Source: Microbacterium sp. SORGH_AS_0862 (GTDB lineage: Bacteria > Actinomycetota > Actinomycetes > Actinomycetales > Microbacteriaceae). From it: a stretch of DNA of 64,000 nt. A program made the position numbers and the translations under genes. This document shows positions 57,940 through 64,000 of the stretch, one piece after another (position 1 is the first letter of the stretch; the number at the start of each line of letters is the position of its first letter). The notes beneath the pieces are model-generated. The model worked only from the letters and a program-made list of their open reading frames with translations, was not told the origin of the DNA and searched no databases. Location: contig NZ_JAUTAY010000001.1 of NCBI RefSeq assembly GCF_030818795.1, positions 496,001 through 560,000 of the forward strand. Direction: 5' to 3'.

Positions 57940-58889
57940 TCCGATACACGCTGATGCGACTGGCCCTGCTGGCCGCGGGGCTGGTCGTCGCCAGCGTGAT
58001 CATCTTCTTCACCCTCCGCATCCTTCCGGGCGACGTGGCGCAGCTGATCGGCGGCACGAATTCCACCCCCGAGCAGATCGCCGCGATCCGTGACCGGTTG
58101 CATCTGGATGCTCCCCTCGCGGCTCAGTACCTCGAATGGGTCGGCGGGGTGCTTCGCGGCGATCTCGGCGCGTCGCTGCTGACCGGGACCCCGGTCGCCG
58201 CAGAGCTCGCGCAGAAGGCGCAGATCACCCTTCCGCTCGGCGCGCTCTCGCTCACCATCGCTCTGCTGTTCGCCGGCCCCCTCGGCGTGGTCTCCGCGCT
58301 CCGCCGTTCCCGGCTGGGGGGCACCGTCATCGGTGTGGGCGCGCAGACGCTCGCGGCGGTTCCCGTCGTCTGGGCCGGCATGATGCTCGTGGTCGTGTTC
58401 GCCGTCTGGTGGGGCGTGCTTCCGGCGCAGGGCTTTCCCCGTGACGGTTGGAGCGATCCGGGGGCGGCGCTTCGTTCGCTCGTGCTGCCGGCGTTGACGA
58501 TCGGCGTCGTGGAGGGCGCGATGCTGTTGAGGTTCGTGCGCAGCGCCACGCTGCAGGCCATGGGACAGGATTACGTGCGCACCGCCGCCTCGCAGGGGCT
58601 CACCCGCACCCGGGCGCTCATCCGGCACGGGCTGCCCAACGTGGGCCTGTCGGTGGTGACGGTGCTGGGGCTGCAGGTGGCCGGCATCATCGTGGGCGCC
58701 GTGGTGATCGAACAGCTGTTCTCGCTGCCCGGGATCGGACGGATGCTGGTGCGCGACGTGTCGGCGCGCGACCTGCCCATGGTGCAGGGCGAACTTCTCG
58801 CTCTCACCGCCTTCGTCCTGCTGGTCGGCTTCGTCGTCGATCTGGTGCACCGCCTGATCGATCCGCGCCAGAGGGAGTCGGCGGCATGA
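57936..58889 (+). CDS. ABC transporter permease (DppB/OppB type)
   Basis: A 317-aa membrane protein with about six helices, starting IRYTLMRLALLAAGLVVASVIIFF, the OppB/DppB N-terminal helix, and containing the EAA-type loop DYVRTAASQGLTRTRALIRHGLPN that contacts the ATPases. GTG 57936 overlaps the stop of the binding protein by 4 bases. Confidence 0.94.
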   Translation: MIRYTLMRLALLAAGLVVASVIIFFTLRILPGDVAQLIGGTNSTPEQIAAIRDRLHLDAPLAAQYLEWVGGVLRGDLGASLLTGTPVAAELAQKAQITLPLGALSLTIALLFAGPLGVVSALRRSRLGGTVIGVGAQTLAAVPVVWAGMMLVVVFAVWWGVLPAQGFPRDGWSDPGAALRSLVLPALTIGVVEGAMLLRFVRSATLQAMGQDYVRTAASQGLTRTRALIRHGLPNVGLSVVTVLGLQVAGIIVGAVVIEQLFSLPGIGRMLVRDVSARDLPMVQGELLALTAFVLLVGFVVDLVHRLIDPRQRESAA

Positions 58890-59779
58890 GCGGGGCGCGC
58901 GTCCCGTGGTGGCGCCGACTGCTGTCGGACCCCGCCGGTCTCACCGGCGTGGTCATCGTGCTCGCGCTGCTGACGGTCGCCGCGCTCGCGACGTTCTGGA
59001 CTCCCTACGATCCCCAGACCGCGGATGTGGCGGGCCGCTGGGCCGGGCCCGGCCCCGCGCATCTGCTGGGAACGGACGCCACCGGCCGCGACATCCTGAG
59101 CATCCTCATGGCGGGCGCGCGCACGACGGTCGCGGTGGCCGCCGGCGCGGGTGTCATCGCGACCACCGTGGGCCTCTCCCTGGCCGCTCTGGGCGCTCTC
59201 ACCCACCGCTGGGTGCGGGAGTCCGTCGCGGTCCTGATCGACATGCTCGTCGCCTTCCCCGTGCTGCTGATCGCCATGATGATCTCGGCGGTGTGGGGCG
59301 GATCGCTCGCGGTCGTCGTGTGGTCGGTGGGCATCGGCTTCGGCGTCAACATCGCCAGGGTGAGCCGGCCGGAGCTGCGTCGGGTGCTGCACAGCGACTT
59401 CGTCGTGGCGGCGCGCGCCTCCGGGCTCTCCGGATGGCAGAACCTCACGCGGCACCTGCTGCCCAACGTGGCTCCCGTGTTCATCGTGCAGCTGTCCTGG
59501 TCGATGGCCGTCGCGGTGCTCGCCGAGGCGGGGCTCAGCTACCTGGGCTTCGGGGCCCCCGTGACGGATCCGTCCTGGGGGGTGCTGCTGTCCCAGCTCC
59601 AGCAATACCTCACCGTCTACCCGCTGTCGGTGCTGTGGCCCGGTCTCGCCATCACGGCAACCGTGCTCGGGTTCAACCTGCTGGGCGATGGGCTCCGCGA
59701 TGCCACGGACCCGACGCTGCGCACGCGGGGCGGTTCGGCCCGCCGGGCCCGCACCCACCTGCCGGAGGTCGTCGCATGA
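58886..59779 (+). CDS. ABC transporter permease (DppC/OppC type)
   Basis: A 297-aa membrane protein. The N-terminal segment YDPQTADVAGRWAGPGPAHLLGTDATGRDILS is typical of OppC/DppC, and the EAA loop DFVVAARASGLSGWQNLTRHLLPN is present. It pairs with the upstream permease and overlaps it by 4 bases (ATGA). Confidence 0.94.
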   Translation: MSGARVPWWRRLLSDPAGLTGVVIVLALLTVAALATFWTPYDPQTADVAGRWAGPGPAHLLGTDATGRDILSILMAGARTTVAVAAGAGVIATTVGLSLAALGALTHRWVRESVAVLIDMLVAFPVLLIAMMISAVWGGSLAVVVWSVGIGFGVNIARVSRPELRRVLHSDFVVAARASGLSGWQNLTRHLLPNVAPVFIVQLSWSMAVAVLAEAGLSYLGFGAPVTDPSWGVLLSQLQQYLTVYPLSVLWPGLAITATVLGFNLLGDGLRDATDPTLRTRGGSARRARTHLPEVVA

Positions 59780-60570
59780 GCCTCGAGGTAACCGACCTCG
59801 TCATCGAGATCGACGGGGTGCGCGTCGTCGACGGGCTCAGCTTCCGGGTGGCCGACGGCGAGCGGCTCGGGATCATCGGCGAGTCCGGGTCGGGAAAATC
59901 GCTCACGGCGCTCGCCATCCTGGGCCTGCTCCCCGAAGGCGCGGCGGCGAGCGGCAGCATCCGGCTGAACGACCGCGAAGTGATCGGCGCCACGGAGCGC
60001 GAGCTCGCCCGCATCCGCGGCGACGAGGTGGGCATCGTGTTCCAGGAGCCGCAGACGGCCCTGAACCCGATCCGCACGGTCGGCCGCCAGATCGCGGAGT
60101 CGCCGCGCATCCACCGAGGCTTGGGCCGAGCCGCGCGGCGCGAGGTCGCCGTCGCCGGCGCCCGGCGTGTGGGGCTTCCCGAGCCGGAGCGCATCATCGA
60201 CCGTTATCCGCATCAGCTGTCGGGCGGCCAGCGTCAGCGCGTCGCGATCGCGATGGCCCTCGCCCTGGATCCGGGGTTGCTCATCGCCGACGAGCCGACG
60301 ACCGCGCTCGATGTGACGATCCAGGCGGAGATCCTCGACCTGCTGCGCGCACTCGTCACGGATGCGGGGATGTCGCTCGTGTTCATCACGCACGACTTGG
60401 CGGTGCTCGCGCAGATCGCGACGCACGCCGTCGTGATGGAGAGCGGCCGCATCGTCGAGCAGGGCCCGGTGGCGACGCTGCTCACCGCTCCGCGTTCGCC
60501 GGCGACTCAGGGGCTCCTCCGGGACGCACGCGCGACGCTGTGGCGTCCCGATGAGAAGGAGGAGCGATGA
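59776..60570 (+). CDS. ABC transporter ATP-binding protein (DppD/OppD type)
   Basis: A 264-aa ATPase with Walker A GESGSGKS near residue 36, Q-loop FQEPQTALNPI, signature LSGGQRQRV near 148 and Walker B LLIADEPTTALD. It lacks the about 60-residue C-terminal oligopeptide extension seen in longer OppD proteins. It overlaps its neighbours by 4 bases. Confidence 0.94.
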   Translation: MSLEVTDLVIEIDGVRVVDGLSFRVADGERLGIIGESGSGKSLTALAILGLLPEGAAASGSIRLNDREVIGATERELARIRGDEVGIVFQEPQTALNPIRTVGRQIAESPRIHRGLGRAARREVAVAGARRVGLPEPERIIDRYPHQLSGGQRQRVAIAMALALDPGLLIADEPTTALDVTIQAEILDLLRALVTDAGMSLVFITHDLAVLAQIATHAVVMESGRIVEQGPVATLLTAPRSPATQGLLRDARATLWRPDEKEER

Positions 60571-61358
60571 CGGCGTTGCTCTCCGGCCGCGGTCTCTCGC
60601 GCACGTACCGAGCACCGCGCACCGCCCATCTCGCGCCGCGGGCGCTGACGCACGCGCTCGACGGGGTCGACATCGATGTGCACGAGGGCGAGTCGCTGGG
60701 CATCATCGGCGAGTCGGGTTCGGGCAAGTCGACGCTCATCCGCCTCCTTCTCGCACTCGACGTCCCCACCGCCGGCACCGTCAGCTTCGAGGGTCGTCAG
60801 GTCGATCCGGCCGCTTCCGCGCGTCGGCTGCACTGGCTCAGGCGTCAGACCGGCATCGTCTTCCAGGACCCGTACGCGTCGCTCGATCCGCGGATGCGGG
60901 TCGGCCGTATCGTCGCCGAGCCGCTGTGGGCGCTCGGCATCCCCGGCGACCGCGAGGCGCGCGTCGCCGAGGTGCTCGCCGACGTGGACCTTCCCGCCGA
61001 CGCCGCCGGACGCTATCCGCACGAGTTCTCGGGCGGACAGCGCCAACGGATCGCTCTCGCCCGTGCCCTCGTGCACCGCCCGCGCCTGCTGGTCGGCGAC
61101 GAACCGCTGTCGGCGCTCGATGTGACGGTGCGCGCTCAGATCATCGGTCTGATCGACCGGCTGCGCAGCCGCGACGGACTCAGCCTCCTGATGGTCTCGC
61201 ACGATATCGGCGTCGTACAGGCGCTCTGCGACCGCGTGATCGTCCTGAAGGACGGCCGCACGGTCGAGGAGGGACCGACCTCGCGTGTGCTGCGCCACCC
61301 GAGTGCCGCGTACACGCAGCGGCTGCTCGCCGCCGTCCCCACGCTCCCCGGGGCCTGA
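60567..61358 (+). CDS. ABC transporter ATP-binding protein (DppF/OppF type)
   Basis: A 263-aa ATPase with Walker A GESGSGKST near residue 48, Q-loop FQDPYASLDPRM, signature FSGGQRQRIAL near 155 and Walker B LLVGDEPLSALD. It begins with the HALDGVDIDVHEGES segment usual in OppF. Last gene of the operon, convergent with the acetyltransferase gene 7 bp away; no clear hairpin separates them. Confidence 0.94.
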   Translation: MTALLSGRGLSRTYRAPRTAHLAPRALTHALDGVDIDVHEGESLGIIGESGSGKSTLIRLLLALDVPTAGTVSFEGRQVDPAASARRLHWLRRQTGIVFQDPYASLDPRMRVGRIVAEPLWALGIPGDREARVAEVLADVDLPADAAGRYPHEFSGGQRQRIALARALVHRPRLLVGDEPLSALDVTVRAQIIGLIDRLRSRDGLSLLMVSHDIGVVQALCDRVIVLKDGRTVEEGPTSRVLRHPSAAYTQRLLAAVPTLPGA

Positions 61359-61365
61359 GGGGGCT

Positions 61366-61974
61366 TCAGCGCGAGAACAGACCGCGCTTCTTCTTGGGCT
61401 TGAGCGACTTCTGCAGGTACACCGTGCCGAGCCAACGCCCGAACTTGAAACCGACGCGACCCATGCGCCCGACCTCGGTGAAGCCGAGCTTCTCGTGGAG
61501 ACGGATCGAGCCCTCGGCGCCCTTGTCACTGATGACCGCGACGAGCTCCCGGATGCCCTTGTCCTCGCAGGCCTCGATCAGCGCCGCCAGCAGAGCCGTT
61601 CCCAGGCCCTTGCCCGAGGCCGCCTGTCCGAGGTAGATCGAGTCCTCGACCGTGTAGCGGTAGGCGGACTTGCCCGCCCAGGGCTGCACGAGCGCGTATC
61701 CGAGGATCTGCCCCGACGGACTCTCCGCCACCAGGAACGGCAGCTCGAGCTTGCGCAGGTGATCGAACTTCTCCCGCCACTTCGTCAGCGACCACTTCTT
61801 CTCGTCGAAGGTCACGACGGAGTTGGTCACGTAGTAGTTGTAGATCTCGCGGATGTCGGGGATGTCCGCCGTCGTCGCCTCGCGGATGTGGAACTCGAAG
61901 CCGCGCTCGGGCGGGGCCTGGCGACGCAGGTGTCGCGGAAGCCGCCGACGGCGCTGGTATTCCTCTTCGAGCAT
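61366..61974 (-). CDS. GNAT N-acetyltransferase, phosphinothricin/methionine-sulfoximine type
   Basis: A 202-aa acetyltransferase. The order ATTADIPDIREIYNYYVTNSVVTF, then YALVQPWAGKSAYRYTVEDSIYLG, then the acetyl-CoA loop ASGKGLGTALL and NxGF-like RLHEKLGFTEVGRMGRVGFK follows the Pat/Bar/MddA-type group. Such enzymes acetylate amino acid analogues. An extended N-terminus (about 25 residues) and a basic tail (LKPKKKRGLFSR) are unusual. ATG 61974 is preceded by TAGGCT at 7 bases. Confidence 0.85.
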   Translation of the reverse strand: MLEEEYQRRRRLPRHLRRQAPPERGFEFHIREATTADIPDIREIYNYYVTNSVVTFDEKKWSLTKWREKFDHLRKLELPFLVAESPSGQILGYALVQPWAGKSAYRYTVEDSIYLGQAASGKGLGTALLAALIEACEDKGIRELVAVISDKGAEGSIRLHEKLGFTEVGRMGRVGFKFGRWLGTVYLQKSLKPKKKRGLFSR

Positions 61975-61981
61975 GGCGCCC

Positions 61982-61987
61982 AGCCTA
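61982..61987 (-). promoter_or_regulatory. Putative -10 for the GNAT gene
   Basis: TAGGCT followed by GGG on the minus strand, ending 7 bases before ATG 61974. Confidence 0.5.
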
Positions 61988-62677
61988 CGCGGGAAGCCGC
62001 CAATCGATGCCCGTGCCGCCCTGCGCCGTCAACAGATCGTTGACGCGGGAGAACGGTCGGGAACCGAAGAATCCCCTGCTGGCCGACAGCGGCGACGGAT
62101 GCGGCGACTGGATGCTCGGCACCTCGCCGAGAATCGGCGTGAGGCCTGCCGCATCCCGCCCCCACAGCACCGCGACGAGAGGGCCGCCACGCTCGGCGAG
62201 GACGCGGATCGCGTGCTCGGTGACCTTCTCCCATCCCCATCCGCGGTGGGATGCGGGGGACCCCGGCGCGACGGTCAGGACCCGGTTCAGTAGCATCACA
62301 CCCTGCTCGCTCCACGCGGAGAGATCGCCGTGGACGGCCGGCGTGATGCCCAGGTCGTCTTTCAGCTCGCGATAGATGTTCGCGAGGCTGCGCGGGATCG
62401 GGCGCACGTGCGCGTCGACGGCGAACGAGAGACCGATGGGGTGGCCGGGCGTCGGATAGGGGTCCTGGCCCACGATGAGCACCTTGACGTCGGCGAGCGG
62501 CCGCTGGAAGGCGCGCAGGACCCGGTCGCCGGCGGGCAGGTAGGCACGCCCCGCGGCTGTCTCCCGGCGCAGGCGCTCCCCCAGCGCGGCGATGTCGTCG
62601 GCGACCGGGGCGAGAGCCTCGGCCCACCCCGCATCCATCAGGCCCGCGGCGGCGAGCTCGGGCAACGTCTTGGCCAT
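61985..62677 (-). CDS. ung: Uracil-DNA glycosylase, family 1
   Basis: A 230-aa base-excision enzyme that removes uracil from DNA. The water-activating motif is [17 protein letters not shown], with catalytic Asp; Pro replaces the usual His after GQDPY, a change seen in related Actinobacteria. The minor-groove loop [18 protein letters not shown] is intact. Its ATG follows the phosphoribosyltransferase stop by 3 bp, so they form an operon. Confidence 0.95.
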   Translation of the reverse strand: MAKTLPELAAAGLMDAGWAEALAPVADDIAALGERLRRETAAGRAYLPAGDRVLRAFQRPLADVKVLIVGQDPYPTPGHPIGLSFAVDAHVRPIPRSLANIYRELKDDLGITPAVHGDLSAWSEQGVMLLNRVLTVAPGSPASHRGWGWEKVTEHAIRVLAERGGPLVAVLWGRDAAGLTPILGEVPSIQSPHPSPLSASRGFFGSRPFSRVNDLLTAQGGTGIDWRLPA

Positions 62678-62680
62678 ACG

Positions 62681-63202
62681 TCAGGCGGAGCCGGGAAGAC
62701 CCTGGTCCTCTTCGAGGACCGAGCCCTGCCATGACCAGGGGAAGTCGATCCACAGATCGGTGTTCTTCCAACTGAAGTCCGGCTGGATGATCGTCGTCGG
62801 CTTCGTGTAGATCACGGCCGAGCGCACGTCCGCCCCGCGCTCGATGAGCAGGCGCACGGCGAGATCGAGCGTGCGACCGCTGTCGGCGACGTCGTCGACG
62901 AGAAGCACGCGACGCCCGTTCAGGTACGTCATGTCGAGCTCGGGAGGAAGCAGCTCCGGAGCATCGAGCACCGTGCCGATGCCGGTATAGAACTCGACGT
63001 TGATCGCGCCGCAGTTCTTCACCCCGAGTCCGTACGCGATCGCTCCGGCGGGCAGCAGCCCGCCGCGGGCGATCGCGACGACCACCTCGGGCACGAAGTC
63101 GGCGGCGATCACGTCGCGGGCGATGTCACGGCTCGCTTGACCGAAGAGGTCCCAGGTCAGAGTTTCGCGTTCGGGCGCCACGGCGCTCTCCTCGTTCGTC
63201 AC
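62681..63202 (-). CDS. Purine-type phosphoribosyltransferase
   Basis: A 173-aa type I phosphoribosyltransferase. The PRPP loop VLLVDDVADSGRTLDLAVRLL lies near residue 97 and the N-terminal part carries FVPEVVVAIARGGLLPAG. The sequence fits the hypoxanthine/xanthine/guanine group, but the exact base is uncertain. A GTG start at 63202 fits a leaderless promoter, and ung follows 3 bp downstream. Confidence 0.88.
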   Translation of the reverse strand: MTNEESAVAPERETLTWDLFGQASRDIARDVIAADFVPEVVVAIARGGLLPAGAIAYGLGVKNCGAINVEFYTGIGTVLDAPELLPPELDMTYLNGRRVLLVDDVADSGRTLDLAVRLLIERGADVRSAVIYTKPTTIIQPDFSWKNTDLWIDFPWSWQGSVLEEDQGLPGSA

Positions 63203-63208
63203 CGTCCC

Positions 63209-63214
63209 AGCCTA
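63209..63214 (-). promoter_or_regulatory. Putative -10 of a leaderless promoter (phosphoribosyltransferase)
   Basis: TAGGCT on the minus strand ends exactly 6 bases before GTG 63202. It is divergent from, and 15 bp away from, the -10 of the MFS gene. Confidence 0.6.
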
Positions 63215-63229
63215 GGGCGCGGCGCGGTG

Positions 63230-63235
63230 TAGCGT
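63230..63235 (+). promoter_or_regulatory. Putative -10 of a leaderless promoter (MFS gene)
   Basis: TAGCGT ends exactly 6 bases before ATG 63242. Confidence 0.6.
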
Positions 63236-63241
63236 TTCGCC

Positions 63242-64000
63242 ATGACCGGCACCCGCGCGCCCGGTCGATCGGCGCTCGGCATCACGGCCGGCCTGATCGG
63301 CTGGTTCATCCTCGTCGAGATCGTCAGCGGCATCCTGCAGGGCTATTACGTGCCCCTGTTCAGCGACATCGTGGTGCACCTGGGCGTCCACGACGCGGAC
63401 GTGAACTGGTTCGAGGCGGCGCAGCTGCTGCTGTCGGCCCTCGTCGTACCGGTGATGGCCAAGCTCGGCGACATGTACGGACACAAGCGCATCCTGCTGA
63501 TCGCCACCATCCTCACGGCGGGAGCCACCTGGTGGATCGCGTTCGCGGGCTCGTTCTGGAGCTTCCTGATCGCGTGGGCGCTGCAGGGCTTCTACGTCGT
63601 GTGGCTGCCGCTCGAGATCGCGCTCATCTTCGAGCGCGGGCGCAGACAGGGCCGCGGGGTCTCCGCCACCCGCCGCGCGGCCGGTCTTCTCGTGGTCGGT
63701 CTCCAGGCGGGTGCCATCGTGGGTGCGCTGGCGGCCGGTCGGCTGTTCGCCGCGACCGCAGAGAACCTTCCGTTGACCCTCATGCTGCCGGCGGTCGCCG
63801 TGACCCTCATCGGCATCGTCATCTGGCTGGGCGTACCAGAGTCCGAGCCCGTTGCGGGACGACGACTGGATGCGGGCGGCTTCGTCATCCTCGCGGTCGC
63901 GCTCCTGCTCGTCACCGGCGCCCTCACCTTCCTCCGCATCAACGGACCCGGATTCGTGTGGACGTGGTTGCTGCTGGTGGCCGGTCTCGCCGCCTTCGTG
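63242..64000 (+). CDS. MFS transporter (3' end cut by window)
   Basis: The visible 253 residues are the N-terminal part of a major facilitator superfamily exporter, with about seven membrane helices. Between helices 2 and 3 lies the family motif A as KLGDMYGHKRIL. The first helix (ITAGLIGWFILVEIVSGILQG) and spacing fit the 14-helix drug/proton group. The reading frame stays open to base 64000, so the C-terminal half is outside the window. It is divergent from the phosphoribosyltransferase gene with a leaderless promoter. Confidence 0.88.
   Translation, partial: MTGTRAPGRSALGITAGLIGWFILVEIVSGILQGYYVPLFSDIVVHLGVHDADVNWFEAAQLLLSALVVPVMAKLGDMYGHKRILLIATILTAGATWWIAFAGSFWSFLIAWALQGFYVVWLPLEIALIFERGRRQGRGVSATRRAAGLLVVGLQAGAIVGALAAGRLFAATAENLPLTLMLPAVAVTLIGIVIWLGVPESEPVAGRRLDAGGFVILAVALLLVTGALTFLRINGPGFVWTWLLLVAGLAAFV

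Overview
The window is about 70% GC, densely coded, and looks like the chromosome of a Microbacteriaceae actinobacterium, most likely Microbacterium or a close relative. This rests on gene order, protein character (short F1 epsilon subunit, long delta subunit, Ala/Pro/Glu-rich Rho, DUF6458, DUF3097, DUF2510) and frequent leaderless gene starts. It is mostly core chromosome, with one small accessory island. No gene-free stretch exceeds about 300 bases, and I see no rRNA, CRISPR array, insertion sequence or prophage.

Layout. 1-2.3 kb: glycerol uptake (3' part of glpF, then glpK), closed by a strong bidirectional hairpin. 2.3-6.6 kb: OsmC-type peroxidase, L-asparaginase, and an APC permease with a frameshifted saccharopine-dehydrogenase-like gene. 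6.7-11.4 kb: an orphan EccC/FtsK-like ATPase, a PP2C phosphatase and a proline-rich membrane protein. 11.5-19.8 kb: yaaA (frameshifted) and the complete F1Fo ATP synthase operon atpBEFHAGDC, preceded by an AtpI-like gene. 19.8-36.3 kb: the actinobacterial housekeeping string, read on the minus strand: argS, DUF2993, lysA, hom, thrC (disrupted), thrB, rho, prfA, [cysK-cysE and an amidase on the plus strand], prmC, sua5, wecA-like, atpI-like. 36.4-42.97 kb: transglutaminase, SGNH hydrolase, DUF6458 protein, Ser/Thr kinase, FUSC protein, zinc alcohol dehydrogenase (frameshifted) and a conserved hypothetical.

43.0-44.9 kb: a lower-GC island holding one DUF2510/coiled-coil/GIY-YIG-like (T5orf172) gene, bracketed by imperfect 35-bp direct repeats and lying against tRNA-Arg(CCG). 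45-49.2 kb: mannosyltransferase-like membrane protein, a Gdx-type SMR guanidinium exporter with a guanidine-III riboswitch, a CPBP-family protein, trmB (frameshifted) and DUF3097. 49.3-53.5 kb: TPM-domain protein, PspA, arginase-family protein and a small HExxH protein. 53.6-56.3 kb: SIP-domain protein with a putative iron box, Tyr phosphatase, AhpD-like protein and alpha/beta hydrolase. 56.4-61.4 kb: a five-gene peptide/nickel-type ABC transporter operon with four 4-nt stop/start overlaps. 61.4-64 kb: Pat-like acetyltransferase, ung, phosphoribosyltransferase and the start of an MFS transporter cut by the window end.

Two features run through the whole window. First, many monocistronic or first genes have a TAnnnT hexamer ending exactly 6 (sometimes 7-10) bases before ATG/GTG, the expected look of leaderless transcription. 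Second, five otherwise conserved genes (SDH-like, yaaA, thrC, ADH, trmB) are out of frame. Three carry an apparent extra G in a G-run and thrC carries a 14-bp tandem duplication, so some or all may be sequencing or assembly errors rather than real pseudogenes.
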